From assembly GCA_964420285.1 (NCBI GenBank), contig CAYQTE010000008.1, positions 1 through 64,000 of the forward strand: a DNA stretch of 64,000 nucleotides, written 5' to 3'. Source of the DNA: CAYQTE01 sp964420285. Lineage in GTDB: Bacteria; Planctomycetota; Phycisphaerae; Tepidisphaerales; Tepidisphaeraceae. Positions 54,119-62,350 of the stretch are shown in pieces. The notes under the pieces were generated by a model. The model did not search any database. It worked only from the letters and a program-made list of their open reading frames with translations, and was not told where the DNA came from. The number at the start of each line of letters is the position of its first letter. Position 1 is the stretch's first letter. Made by a program: the position numbers and the translations under genes.

Positions 54119-54553
54119 ATGCGTTCAAAGCGGTGGCTGGTGTGGATGGGCGTTCTTGTCCTTTGCGGGGCCGGGTCGATAATAGCGTTCTTGATGAATG
54201 TGCAATTCGGCGGATATGATTACTGGGGTTTTACGATACATAATGTTTCTAATGAAGATTTTTCACGTATGATCATTCTTTACGGCGTTAACAGGATTGA
54301 GACGGGGCAGATATCCCGCCCATCTGACAGATCATTTACGTTTCCCGGCGATGTGCCACGTGCTGCGGACTTCCAACTCACCAGCGCGGACGGTGCGAAA
54401 ACAACGAGCGTCCATGTGCAAATACCGCGGCCACCGCCTTTAGATCGCAACAGCCCTTTCTATACCGGCATTCCGCGGGTTTATTTCATCATCCACAACG
54501 ACCAAAACGTGGAGGTCTCCTTTAAGAATCCCCATTTTTCCGCTGGCGGGTAG
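54119..54553 (+). CDS. Small membrane-anchored extracytoplasmic protein
   Basis: A 144-residue protein with one N-terminal helix (WLVWMGVLVLCGAGSIIAFL) and an outer beta-rich domain (YDYWGFTIHNVSNEDFSRMI; FTFPGDVPRAADFQLTSADG). The ATG has GGAGG 6 bases upstream. Codon use is more AT-rich in places (AATGAAGATTTTTCACG) than in neighbours, so it may be foreign. No family recognised. Confidence 0.6.
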   Translation: MRSKRWLVWMGVLVLCGAGSIIAFLMNVQFGGYDYWGFTIHNVSNEDFSRMIILYGVNRIETGQISRPSDRSFTFPGDVPRAADFQLTSADGAKTTSVHVQIPRPPPLDRNSPFYTGIPRVYFIIHNDQNVEVSFKNPHFSAGG

Positions 54554-54919
54554 AGAAGGTCGCGCCGCAAGAAGACTCATCCGCGTCCCATGTGGCAGCC
54601 CGGTAATTTCAATGGTCTTCGCGGACGCATTCGGCATCGGAGCGGACCAGTGCGGCCAAAGCGGTCACGACCCTTCCGGGAATGTTTGCCGGACGGAAGC
54701 GATTAAAAGGGACACGACTACGTAATTAGAACCGGGGCGGCGCGGCGTGCGAAATTGCGGGGACGAAACCCAATTGGGTCGTTTGAATTCTGGATTTTAC
54801 GGCCGCACGGGATTTTGTCGGGCCGCGCAGGGTGACAAAAACGCGAAAAGTGTTACCTTCTGTTACCTTAACGAGTGTGCATGGGGGGCGAAGCGGGCTT
54901 GATCTCGGCGGAGGTAAAT
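54554..54919. other. Intergenic region before the GH74-like gene
   Basis: 366 bp without a supported gene. It contains a short AAAAGGGACACGACTACG segment near 54706 that resembles GAAGGGACACGACCTTTT near 54014, hence a small dispersed repeat, and the double TGTTACCTT motif described separately. Confidence 0.35.
54851..54869 (+). promoter_or_regulatory. Tandem TGTTACCTT repeat, possible operator
   Basis: TGTTACCTT occurs at 54851-54859 and again at 54861-54869, exactly one helical turn apart, about 50 bp before the GH74-like gene. The spacing suits a dimeric regulator. Confidence 0.35.
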
Positions 54920-57316
54920 ATGATCTGGCGGAAGACATGGGCGGCGGTGGCGGGATTTGCGCTTGCGGCGGGATTGGCCGGTGCGGCGGTGGCACAAGAT
55001 GTGCCTTCACAACCTTACGTCTGGAAGAGCGTCACGCTGGGCGCGGGCGGTTACGTGCCGGGCGTCGAATTCAGCCCGGTGCAAAAGGGACTGATGTATT
55101 GCCGCACCGATATCGGCAGTTGCTACCGCTCCGTCGATTCGGGAAACACCTGGGTTCCCCTGGCGGACTGGACCGGCGTCTCGGATTACCAGGGCGGCGA
55201 AAGCCTTGCGCCCGATCCGGTTGATCCCAACGTGGTCTACATGGCCGCCGGCCTGAATCGCGGAGCCATCCTGCGTTCGCGCGATGGCGGCAAAACCTTC
55301 GACATCTTCCCTGTTACCTTCTCCATGGGCGGCAACAGCACCGGCCGTGGCGTTGGCGAACGACTGGGCGTCGATCCCAATTCCCCCAATATCCTCTACT
55401 TCGCTTCGCGCAACGACGGGCTGTGGGTCAGCACCGACTCGGCCGCAACGTGGAAGAAAGTGGACAGCTTCCCGGTCAAGGGCGCCGGCGGCGGACGCGG
55501 CGGTGGCGGCGGACGTGGCGCAGCGGCGCAACCTCCGCCGGCGACGCAACCCGGCGCCGCAACGCAGCCGGCCGCTCGCGGCGCCCGCGGCGGTGGTCCG
55601 GGCGGATTTGGCGGCGGCGGGGGCGGAGTCGGACTCAGCGTCGTCGTCTTCGATCCGTCCAGCAGCGCCAAGGGCCAGCCGTGTCAGACGATTTATGTCG
55701 GCAATACCGATCCCGGCAGCGCGGTTCTGTATCGTTCCAGCGATGGCGGCAAAACGTGGGCGGCCATCCCCGGCGAACCGGCCGGGCCCAATCTCAAAAC
55801 CGCCAAGGCGGAACTCGATTCGACCGGAATGCTCTATATCGACGTGGCCACGGCGGTTGGTCCGAACAACGGCTCCGGCGGACAGGTTTGGAAGCTGAAC
55901 ACCAAGTCCGGCGTCTGGACGAACATCAGCCCCGTGCAGGATGAAGCCGGAGCGTTTGAAGGTTTGAGCCTCGATCGCCAGCATCCCGGGACGCTGATGG
56001 TTTCGACATTCAGCGGCCGGCCGGATGATGTGTGGCGATCCACTGATGGCGGGGCGACGTGGAAATCGGTCAACGCCCATTCCCTTCGCAGCGCCGGCAT
56101 AACGCCGTATCTGACGCCACTGAACGAGGACCGCAATCATCCCGGCACGCCGGTGCTGGGTTGGTGGCTGACGGGGACGGCGATCGATCCATTCGATTCC
56201 GATCACGCGGTCTATACCACGGGCGCGACGATCTGGGGCACGCGCGATTTCACCAAAATGGACGCCGATCAGACCACGCATTGGGAGCCGGAAGTCAAGG
56301 GCATGGAGGAAACGGCCATCATCTGGCTGACCAGCCCGACGGACGGCCCGCATCTCATCAGCGGATTCGGCGATATTTCCAGCTATACGCACGATGACTT
56401 CAACGTCTCGCCGCCGATGAACCAGCCCAAGGACGGGACCAATTGCGATGCGATTGATTACGCGGGGAAGAATCCGAAAGTCGTGGTGAAGGAAGGCAAT
56501 GGGCGCAACGGCTTTTCCTGGTCGGAGGATTCCGGACATACATGGACCGCATTGACGCCTCCCGGCGGCGCGGCGGCGGCCGGCGGCGCCCGCGCAGGCA
56601 GGGGCCCTGGCGGCGGAGGAACGGGCGACGGCGTGCAGAACCTTATCGTGTCGGCCGATGGCACGACGTTCATGCTGCTGTCGCCCACTGCGCAGATCAC
56701 ATCCGATCGCGGCAAGACGTGGACGCCGGTCAAGGGTTTGGAGGCCGGCGCTCGCGTGGTTTCGGACAAAGTCAACGGCCAGAAGTTCTACTCTTTGGAC
56801 ACGGCCAACAGGCAACTGTTGACCAGCACCGATGGGGGCGCGACGTTTACATCCACGCCGGGCCAGGGCCTTGTTGCGGTGGCCGCGGTGGGCCGGGCTG
56901 GCGGCCGTGGTTTCGGTGGCGGCGGCGCGCTGCGCCTTTGGGCCAACCCCGAAATCGAAGGCGATATCTGGGCGGTGGGTGGAGCGACGATGCTGCATTC
57001 CGCCGACGGCGGCAAAACGTTCAGCGCCATGACCAATCATCCGACCGTGAACGGATCGCCGGCCGGTCTGGATTTCGGATTCGGCAAAGCCGCGCCGGGC
57101 AAGACGTTCCCGGCGATCTACGTTGGCGGAGCACTCAATGGCCTGACCGCCATCTGGCGATCGGACGACATCGGCGCCACCTGGATTCGCATCAACGACG
57201 ACCAGCACCAATATGGCACGCGCTATCGCTGCGTCACCGGCGACCCGCGCATCTACGGCCGAGTCTACGTCGGCACCGACGGCCGGGGCATTTTGTATGG
57301 GGATATCGCACGGTAG
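54920..57316 (+). CDS. Secreted GH74-like beta-propeller (xyloglucanase family)
   Basis: A 798-residue exported protein with a signal peptide (cut after AAVAQ) and about ten Asp-box turns of the type SxDxGxTW, for example SVDSGNTW, SRDGGKTF, SSDGGKTW, STDGGATW, SEDSGHTW and TSDRGKTW. This is the double seven-bladed propeller plan of GH74 endoxyloglucanases, which open xyloglucan side chains of plant walls. Three low-complexity Gly/Arg insertions, at about 190-240, 555-580 and 650-670, are placed in loops. ATG at 54920 has GGAGG 6 bases upstream. It faces a GH3 gene across 16 bp. Activity is inferred from the fold. Confidence 0.8.
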   Translation: MIWRKTWAAVAGFALAAGLAGAAVAQDVPSQPYVWKSVTLGAGGYVPGVEFSPVQKGLMYCRTDIGSCYRSVDSGNTWVPLADWTGVSDYQGGESLAPDPVDPNVVYMAAGLNRGAILRSRDGGKTFDIFPVTFSMGGNSTGRGVGERLGVDPNSPNILYFASRNDGLWVSTDSAATWKKVDSFPVKGAGGGRGGGGGRGAAAQPPPATQPGAATQPAARGARGGGPGGFGGGGGGVGLSVVVFDPSSSAKGQPCQTIYVGNTDPGSAVLYRSSDGGKTWAAIPGEPAGPNLKTAKAELDSTGMLYIDVATAVGPNNGSGGQVWKLNTKSGVWTNISPVQDEAGAFEGLSLDRQHPGTLMVSTFSGRPDDVWRSTDGGATWKSVNAHSLRSAGITPYLTPLNEDRNHPGTPVLGWWLTGTAIDPFDSDHAVYTTGATIWGTRDFTKMDADQTTHWEPEVKGMEETAIIWLTSPTDGPHLISGFGDISSYTHDDFNVSPPMNQPKDGTNCDAIDYAGKNPKVVVKEGNGRNGFSWSEDSGHTWTALTPPGGAAAAGGARAGRGPGGGGTGDGVQNLIVSADGTTFMLLSPTAQITSDRGKTWTPVKGLEAGARVVSDKVNGQKFYSLDTANRQLLTSTDGGATFTSTPGQGLVAVAAVGRAGGRGFGGGGALRLWANPEIEGDIWAVGGATMLHSADGGKTFSAMTNHPTVNGSPAGLDFGFGKAAPGKTFPAIYVGGALNGLTAIWRSDDIGATWIRINDDQHQYGTRYRCVTGDPRIYGRVYVGTDGRGILYGDIAR

Positions 57317-57332
57317 GTTCGGCCTCGTCGGG

Positions 57333-59408
57333 TTACTTCAAGTCGAGAGTCTGGGTCAGGCGGATATCGCGGGATGAGGCCGCGGCCGAGATTGTGTAAG
57401 TGCCGGGGGCGATCTTCCAGCCGTGCGTCGCCACATCCCAGTAGGAAAACGAGCGGGCGTCCAGGGCGATGTTGACATGCGCGGTCTGGCCGGCCGCCAC
57501 TTCGACGCGGCGGAAGCCCTTCAATTGGCGCGGCGGCTGCGGAACATTCGCCAGCGACGGCAATGCGACGTAAACCTGCGCCACTTCGCCGCCGTCGCGG
57601 GTGCCGGTGTTGGTCACATCAAATTCCACGGTCACGTGCATGTCATTGGTTGGCGGGCTCACCTTGATATCCTTATAGGTGAACGTGGTGTACGAAAGGC
57701 CGTGGCCGAAGGGGAACAGCGGTTCGATCTGTTTGGCGTCGTACCAGCGGTAGCCGACGAGCAGTCCTTCCGAATAATGCGCCTCGTTCTGCACGCCGGG
57801 GTATTGCTCGGCGGTTTGGGTCGGGAGATCCTCGTCCCGTTTGGGGAAGGTGATCGGCAGCTTGCCGGACGGGTTGACCGCGCCAAAGAGCACGGAGGCC
57901 ACCGCCGCGCCATCCTCCTCGCCGGGATACCACGCCTCGAGAATCGCCGGCGCCCGATCAACCCACGGCATCAGCAACGGCCCGCCGCTCTTGAGCACCA
58001 CGACGGTATGCGGATTGGCCGCCAGCACGGCCGTCGCCAGAGCGTCCTGATCGGCGCTGAGCGTGATGGGGTGGTCGCGGCCTTCGGCCTGTCGGTCTCC
58101 GAGCATCAGGATGGCGACATCCGCGGCCTTGGCGACGATGGCGGCGGCCGCGGGGTTCGTACCGTCATCCTCTTTCACACTGACGGCGGCGCCGGCGAGC
58201 TTTTGTATGCCTTCGACGGGCGGGACAGTGAGAATGGGATTCACCTGCGAGCTGCCGCCGCCGCCGGTCATGGCCTTGGCGGCGAAGGGGCCGATCAGCG
58301 CGATGGAATGAATGTCGCCCGCCTTGAGCGGCAGCAGGCCGCCGGCGTTCTTCAGGAGCACGATGCCTTCGGCGCCGAGCTTCAATTCGATGTCCGCGTT
58401 ACCGGCCGGGATTGGACCGCGCGCCGGCGGATTGTCCCACACGCCGCGCTGCATCATCGTTCGGAATCGTCGAACCAGTTTTTCATCGAGCAGGCTCACC
58501 GGAACCTGGCCGGCATTGACCGCCGTCTTGAGGGCATCGCCGAAATAAATGCCGGTGGGCATTTCCAGATCCAGCCCGGCCTTGGCACTGGGAACCGTGC
58601 TGTGCACCGCGCCGAAATCGGAGGTGACGAATCCGGTGAATTTCCAATCGCCCTTGAGGATCTGGTTGAGCAGGACATCGTTTTCGCAGCAGAAGTCGCC
58701 GTTGACTTTGTTGTACGCGCCCATGAGCGACGCGCAATGGCCCTCGACGATCGCCGCCTCGAACGCCGGGAGGTACAGTTCACGCAGCGTGCGCTCGTCG
58801 ATGACATCGTTGACCCGCTGGCGGTTCTGCTCCTGATTGTTGCCCGCGTAATGCTTGACGTTGGCGATGATCGGGTGGCTCTGAATCCCCAGCACATTCG
58901 CCACCGCCAGCCGCCCGGAAAGAAACGGGTCTTCGCCGAAACTTTCAAACGTCCGGCCGTTGTGCGGCGTGCGGGCGATGTTGATATCCGGCCCTTCCAG
59001 GAGGAGGTTGCCCAGGAGCACGGCCTCGCCGCCGACAACGTCGCCGAAGGTGCGCGAGGCGTCGACATCCCACGTGGCCGCCAGCGAAATGGGCGACGGA
59101 AGGGCGGTGGCCTTGCCTTCATGTCCCGGTCCGGCCGGTCCCACGCCCGCCGGGCCGTTGCATACGGTCAGTGCGGGAATGCCCAGCCGGGGCAGGCCGG
59201 GCACGACGCGGTAGTCGTTGGTGTCGCGGATGCCGTGCAGTTGAGCGATCTTCTCGTCCAGGGTCATCTGCGCCACCACCTGTCTGGCGCGTGCATCGAA
59301 GTCCGGCTGCATGGCCGGAGCCTGCGCCGCGGCCAGGGCCGGGTGCAGCAATTGCAGGAAAGAAACACAGAAAAGGATCAGCGCGGTATTTCGGGTGGTG
59401 GTATTCAC
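57333..59408 (-). CDS. Secreted GH3 beta-glucosidase
   Basis: A 691-residue family 3 glycoside hydrolase that removes glucose or xylose from oligosaccharide ends. A signal peptide (ALILFCVSFLQLLHPALAAAQ) is followed by the TIM barrel with VKHYAGNNQEQNR and the nucleophile Asp near 263 in TSDFGAVHS, the alpha/beta sandwich with LKSGGPLLMPW, and a C-terminal fibronectin III-like domain. The GTG at 59408 is chosen because AAGG precedes it and the signal peptide starts there; it overlaps the upstream gene stop (GTGA). Together with the GH74-like protein it would complete xyloglucan or cellulose oligomer breakdown. Confidence 0.92.
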   Translation of the reverse strand: MNTTTRNTALILFCVSFLQLLHPALAAAQAPAMQPDFDARARQVVAQMTLDEKIAQLHGIRDTNDYRVVPGLPRLGIPALTVCNGPAGVGPAGPGHEGKATALPSPISLAATWDVDASRTFGDVVGGEAVLLGNLLLEGPDINIARTPHNGRTFESFGEDPFLSGRLAVANVLGIQSHPIIANVKHYAGNNQEQNRQRVNDVIDERTLRELYLPAFEAAIVEGHCASLMGAYNKVNGDFCCENDVLLNQILKGDWKFTGFVTSDFGAVHSTVPSAKAGLDLEMPTGIYFGDALKTAVNAGQVPVSLLDEKLVRRFRTMMQRGVWDNPPARGPIPAGNADIELKLGAEGIVLLKNAGGLLPLKAGDIHSIALIGPFAAKAMTGGGGSSQVNPILTVPPVEGIQKLAGAAVSVKEDDGTNPAAAAIVAKAADVAILMLGDRQAEGRDHPITLSADQDALATAVLAANPHTVVVLKSGGPLLMPWVDRAPAILEAWYPGEEDGAAVASVLFGAVNPSGKLPITFPKRDEDLPTQTAEQYPGVQNEAHYSEGLLVGYRWYDAKQIEPLFPFGHGLSYTTFTYKDIKVSPPTNDMHVTVEFDVTNTGTRDGGEVAQVYVALPSLANVPQPPRQLKGFRRVEVAAGQTAHVNIALDARSFSYWDVATHGWKIAPGTYTISAAASSRDIRLTQTLDLK

Positions 59409-60037
59409 GTCGAATACCTTACGCCGATGGGCAAATCTTGCAAGCGGGAATCGAGCGGGCTGGCGACTAGACATGGGCCACGGGCGGGTTGGACGGCGGA
59501 CTTTACCGGCGTGGCGCGCAGATCGTGGCCGCATCGCAGACATTGGCCGCGCCGTTTGCGCAGCGTTTGCCGCCGTCTTCGGTAAAACCCCAGGGATGCA
59601 AGCGATGGTAGCTGTAGCCCCGCAAGCAGCAACGCCCAATCGGGTATGGCGATCAACCGGTCATCGGTGATCGGCGTGGACCCGCTGGCGGCCCCACCTT
59701 GCCTCACCTCGTCCCAAAACCCCAGCTCATTCCAGATGCTGCGATGCTGCGACAGCATCAATGGCGTGATCGGCGTTGCGGCCCACTGCGGGCTTGTCGC
59801 CGGACTCTCGGCCGCATTGACACCGGCGTAGGTCGTCCGCGAGGACACCCAGTAGAGCGATCCCTGCTCGGAGTGAATCCATCGCCAATCGAACATCACC
59901 CGGCCGCCGGTAGCTCCGCTCCAATGAAGATAATCATCAATCCAATGGCTTCGCACCCACAGAACCGCAATGAGCAGACACAGCAGCAGCGACAACCATG
60001 CCAGCCCGTTGAACAGCCGTCGGCGAAGGTGCTTCAC
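59405..60037 (-). CDS. Membrane protein with degenerate zinc ribbon
   Basis: A 210-residue protein with an N-terminal helix (LFNGLAWLSLLLCLLIAVLW), a Trp-rich outer domain and a second helix (IPDWALLLAGLQLPSLASLG), followed by RRRRQTLRKRRGQCLRCGHD and LRATP. The ribbon should continue with RCPECG, but here it runs into about 35 unrelated residues, so its second Cys pair is lost, probably by a frameshift. It overlaps the GH3 start by 4 bp. The GTG at 60037 has a TACAAT box (60050-60045) 7 bases upstream, which suits a leaderless message. Confidence 0.6.
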   Translation of the reverse strand: MKHLRRRLFNGLAWLSLLLCLLIAVLWVRSHWIDDYLHWSGATGGRVMFDWRWIHSEQGSLYWVSSRTTYAGVNAAESPATSPQWAATPITPLMLSQHRSIWNELGFWDEVRQGGAASGSTPITDDRLIAIPDWALLLAGLQLPSLASLGFYRRRRQTLRKRRGQCLRCGHDLRATPVKSAVQPARGPCLVASPLDSRLQDLPIGVRYST

Positions 60038-60200
60038 AAGCGGGATTGTACCACCTTATGCAGCCGGGGACGCAACCGTTCGGAACATCGCCCCGATCTT
60101 CGCGCACGCGGTCGCAACGCGCCGGTGCTGGGCACGCTCGACCGCGACCGAACTCCATGCTGCGCACTGGTATGTTGAACACAACTGGCCTTACGCGCTT

Positions 60201-60269
60201 GTTGGCCCCGGCCCGCGTCGGCGGTATCGTGTCGGGCGTGGAGCTTCCCAATGTCATCGTCGTCGAGCA
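60201..60269 (+). repeat. Partial copy of the upp promoter and 5' end (copy A)
   Basis: 69 bp matching 62314-62382: TTGGCC, 17-nt spacer, TATCGT, 7 nt, GTG and the first ten codons (reading VELPNVIVVE). It ends abruptly and changes into PIN-domain coding sequence in another frame. It is closer to copy B than to the true upp. Confidence 0.85.
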
Positions 60270-60388
60270 ACTGCCAGTACATCGTGACGCACAACGTCCG
60301 GCATTTCCGCGGCTGCGAGCAGTTCGGCGTTGAAGCGCTGACGCCGCGGGATTTCTTGAAGAGGATTCGGCAAGGGCTAACGCCATGA
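60269..60388 (+). pseudogene. PIN-domain toxin remnant
   Basis: Reads CQYIVTHNVRHFRGCEQFGV followed by EALTPRDFLKRIRQ, the C-terminal end of a PIN-family toxin of the type paired with HicB-like antitoxins. The 5' two thirds have been replaced by the upp copy A, in a different frame, so no intact start remains. Its stop overlaps the next ATG (ATGA at 60385), preserving the toxin-antitoxin junction. Confidence 0.7.
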
Positions 60389-60627
60389 GCAAGCTGACCG
60401 TTCAACTTTCCGATTCGTTGCATCGGAGCATCAAGTTGCTTGCCGAGAAGGAGGGGTATTCTGTCGACCAGTTCCTGGCCAGTGCGGCGGCCGAGAAGAT
60501 GGCGGCGCTGCGCACGCTGGACTATCTGCGCAACGAGGCGGCCAATGGCCGTCGCGAGGACTTTGAGCGGTTCCTTGGGGCGGTGCCTGATATTGAACCG
60601 GCCGACACCGATCGCAAACCCGCCTGA
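60385..60627 (+). CDS. HicB/RHH-type antitoxin
   Basis: An 80-residue protein with a ribbon-helix-helix core (LTVQLSDSLHRSIKLLAEKE and GYSVDQFLASAAAEKMAAL) and a short acidic tail. This class is annotated as HicB-family antitoxin when it follows a PIN toxin gene, as here. The toxin is broken, so the antitoxin is an orphan; it might still repress related promoters. Confidence 0.75.
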   Translation: MSKLTVQLSDSLHRSIKLLAEKEGYSVDQFLASAAAEKMAALRTLDYLRNEAANGRREDFERFLGAVPDIEPADTDRKPA

Positions 60628-60656
60628 ATTCTCATAACCTTCAGTCCCCCATCCCA

Positions 60657-60809
60657 GTTGGCCCCGGCCTGCGTCGGCGGTATCGTGTCGGGCGTGGAGC
60701 TTCCCAATGTCATCGTCGTCGAGCATCCGTTCATTCGGACCAAGCTGACGGAATTGCGCGACTTTACGGCCGATCATCGGAAATTCCGGGCGCTTTGGGA
60801 TGAGATCGC
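60657..60809 (+). repeat. Partial copy of the upp promoter and 5' end (copy B)
   Basis: 153 bp aligning without gaps to 62314-62466: the TTGGCC-17-TATCGT promoter, the GTG start and about 37 codons of Upp (VELPNVIVVEHPFIRTKL, then ELRDFTADHRKF). The frame stays open for 13 more residues (ESESRKILRRRFQ) and ends in a TGA overlapping the rhuM-like ATG at 60849. Confidence 0.9.
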
Positions 60810-60848
60810 TGAGTCTGAGAGCCGCAAGATTTTGCGGCGGAGATTCCA

Positions 60849-61209
60849 ATGACTGACCAGACGCCGCCGCGGTCCGAGATCATTCTTTACCAGACGGAAG
60901 ACGGCCGGATGCGGATCCAGTGCCGGTTCGAGAACCAGACCATCTGGCTGACGCGGGCGCTGATCGCGGAGTTGTTCCAGACCACGCCGCAGAACGTCAC
61001 CCTGCATCTCAAGGCCATCTACGACGAGGGGGAATTGGTTGAAGCGGCAACTTGTAAGGATTACTTACAAGTTCGCGCCGAGGGCGGCCGCGAGGTTCGT
61101 GCGCTATCGGAAGCGTATCGACTGCCATGCGCGAGCGGTCGATGCGAACTTTGAGCAGGCGATGAAGAATTTGCCGGGGGCGCGAAAGCAGCAGAAGGGG
61201 AAACAGTAA
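60849..61209 (+). pseudogene. RhuM-family protein, internally deleted
   Basis: The first 75 residues match the N-terminus of virulence RhuM-like proteins: ENQTIWLTRALIAELFQTTP, QNVTLHLKAIYDEGELVEAA, CKDYLQVRAEGGREV. The frame then shifts, and the following sequence, read in another frame, encodes a RhuM-like C-terminus (HARAVDANFEQAMKNLP, ending at the TAA 61207-61209). The middle, including the whole central domain, is gone. RhuM genes often travel with toxin-antitoxin or restriction genes. Confidence 0.7.
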
Positions 61210-61281
61210 TAGGGCTCTGGAGTCGGAGGTTCGAATCGCGCCGGCGTTTCCACCCTCCGACCATCCAAACCCCGTCTGACA

Positions 61282-61611
61282 TCATTTCGGTTTCGGCGGA
61301 ACCGTCCCGCATTCCGGACAGCGATCCGGCGTGGCGCGGAGGTCGTAGCCGCAGGTGGCGCATCGGCCGGATTTCGAATATTCTCGTCGTGCTTTTCGCT
61401 GAGCCCGGATCGCCAGCCAGAAGAATATGACTGGAAGTGCGCCGGTGACCGGAAACCAGATTATCCGAAGTGGTGCAACCTCAACCTCCTGGAACTGGTC
61501 CAACAGCGTCAAATCGATATACAGGAAAGCAAGAAAAATGATCCCGAAGAAGACAAACAGGCCCCAATAGGCGGAGGCGGATCGGAACGCGGATTTGGTG
61601 ATCTGTTGCAT
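61282..61611 (-). CDS. Small two-helix protein with planctomycete zinc ribbon
   Basis: A 109-residue protein: two membrane helices (GLFVFFGIIFLAFLYIDLTL; IIWFPVTGALPVIFFWLAI), a basic connector (RAQRKARREYSKSG) and a complete ribbon, [12 protein letters not shown] followed by [13 protein letters not shown]. The ATG at 61611 is preferred to 61623 because a TATAAT -10 box on this strand overlaps the earlier ATG (TATAATG), leaving the second ATG about 10 bases downstream. It lies inside the upp mosaic and shares the ribbon with 45810-46409. Confidence 0.65.
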   Translation of the reverse strand: MQQITKSAFRSASAYWGLFVFFGIIFLAFLYIDLTLLDQFQEVEVAPLRIIWFPVTGALPVIFFWLAIRAQRKARREYSKSGRCATCGYDLRATPDRCPECGTVPPKPK

Positions 61612-61749
61612 GACCAAGGTCATTATAACGCGACGGCCGGGAATTGGTTCACGCGAGAAAAGGGGACATCCAAGATTTCGAACGTCGCGGGTGTCCTCCT
61701 CGTGGGCGAGGCGGCGTCGAGAATAATCTTGGATGGCCCTTTTTTTGGT

Positions 61750-62196
61750 TTAAGGCAGGGCACCAGCAAGGTACTCCGTCTCGCCTTGGAGCAGAGCCCG
61801 AAGTCGGAACGACAGCGGGAACATTTCGCGTTCCGTGAGTCCCAATCCCGCAAGAAGTTCGCCCCGCGACTCTTGAAAACCAAGCCCTTTGGGATTGCAC
61901 ACGAACAGGGCCGTCCCGTGATGAAAAACGACACCTTGCGACACCTCTGGTATCCGTTCCAACGTCGAAACTGTGACATATCCGAACAACTGCCGCCCCG
62001 CAGCCGTCGTGAAGTCGGCAGCCACATGTGTATAGCCACGATTCGGGACAGCGGACGAATTGACCGGGCGAACCCACGTCTCGTCTTGACCCTTCAGCCA
62101 TTCTTCATCGTCGGCATATTCCCAGACAGCGAATGCGGCAAAATCGGTGGCACTAAGGAGCTGGATCGGCTTTCTCGTCATCAAATCCACCCGCAC
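61750..62196 (-). CDS. Conserved small protein of unknown function
   Basis: A 148-residue soluble protein without signal or helix: FAAFAVWEYADDEEWLKGQD and ETWVRPVNSSAVPNRG at the N-terminus, a beta-rich middle (LFGYVTVSTLERIPEVSQGV) and a helical end. It looks like a small enzyme-free partner or immunity-type protein, and similar proteins are known to me only as hypotheticals. GTG at 62196 is chosen because GGAGG lies 8 bases upstream; the ATG at 62181 is the alternative. It is inside the upp mosaic. Confidence 0.6.
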   Translation of the reverse strand: MRVDLMTRKPIQLLSATDFAAFAVWEYADDEEWLKGQDETWVRPVNSSAVPNRGYTHVAADFTTAAGRQLFGYVTVSTLERIPEVSQGVVFHHGTALFVCNPKGLGFQESRGELLAGLGLTEREMFPLSFRLRALLQGETEYLAGALP

Positions 62197-62314
62197 TGGT
62201 GCACCTCCGTATTTTATTTGATCTGGGAAACCTATCTCTCATGCCAGCGAGCGTCAAATCGAAGGGTACGAGAAGAGGGACCATTCGTCCCTCTCCTTGC
62301 TCGCGTCTTTCCTG

Positions 62315-62343
62315 TTGGCCCCCGCACTCATCGGCGGTATTGT
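62315..62343 (+). promoter_or_regulatory. upp promoter
   Basis: TTGGCC (62315-62320), 17-nt spacer, TATTGT (62338-62343), 7 nt before the GTG. The same spacing is kept in copies A and B, and homology between the three starts just at the -35 box. Confidence 0.65.
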
Positions 62344-62350
62344 GTCGGGC

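Noticed and set aside
55007..57211. 734-codon minus-strand frame opposite the GH74-like gene
   Set aside because: The Asp-box propeller and signal peptide are on the plus strand; the minus frame has no recognisable domain.
57423..59585. 720-codon plus-strand frame opposite the GH3 gene
   Set aside because: The minus strand carries a complete GH3 enzyme with catalytic motifs; the plus frame has Arg/Gly/Asp-rich shadow composition.
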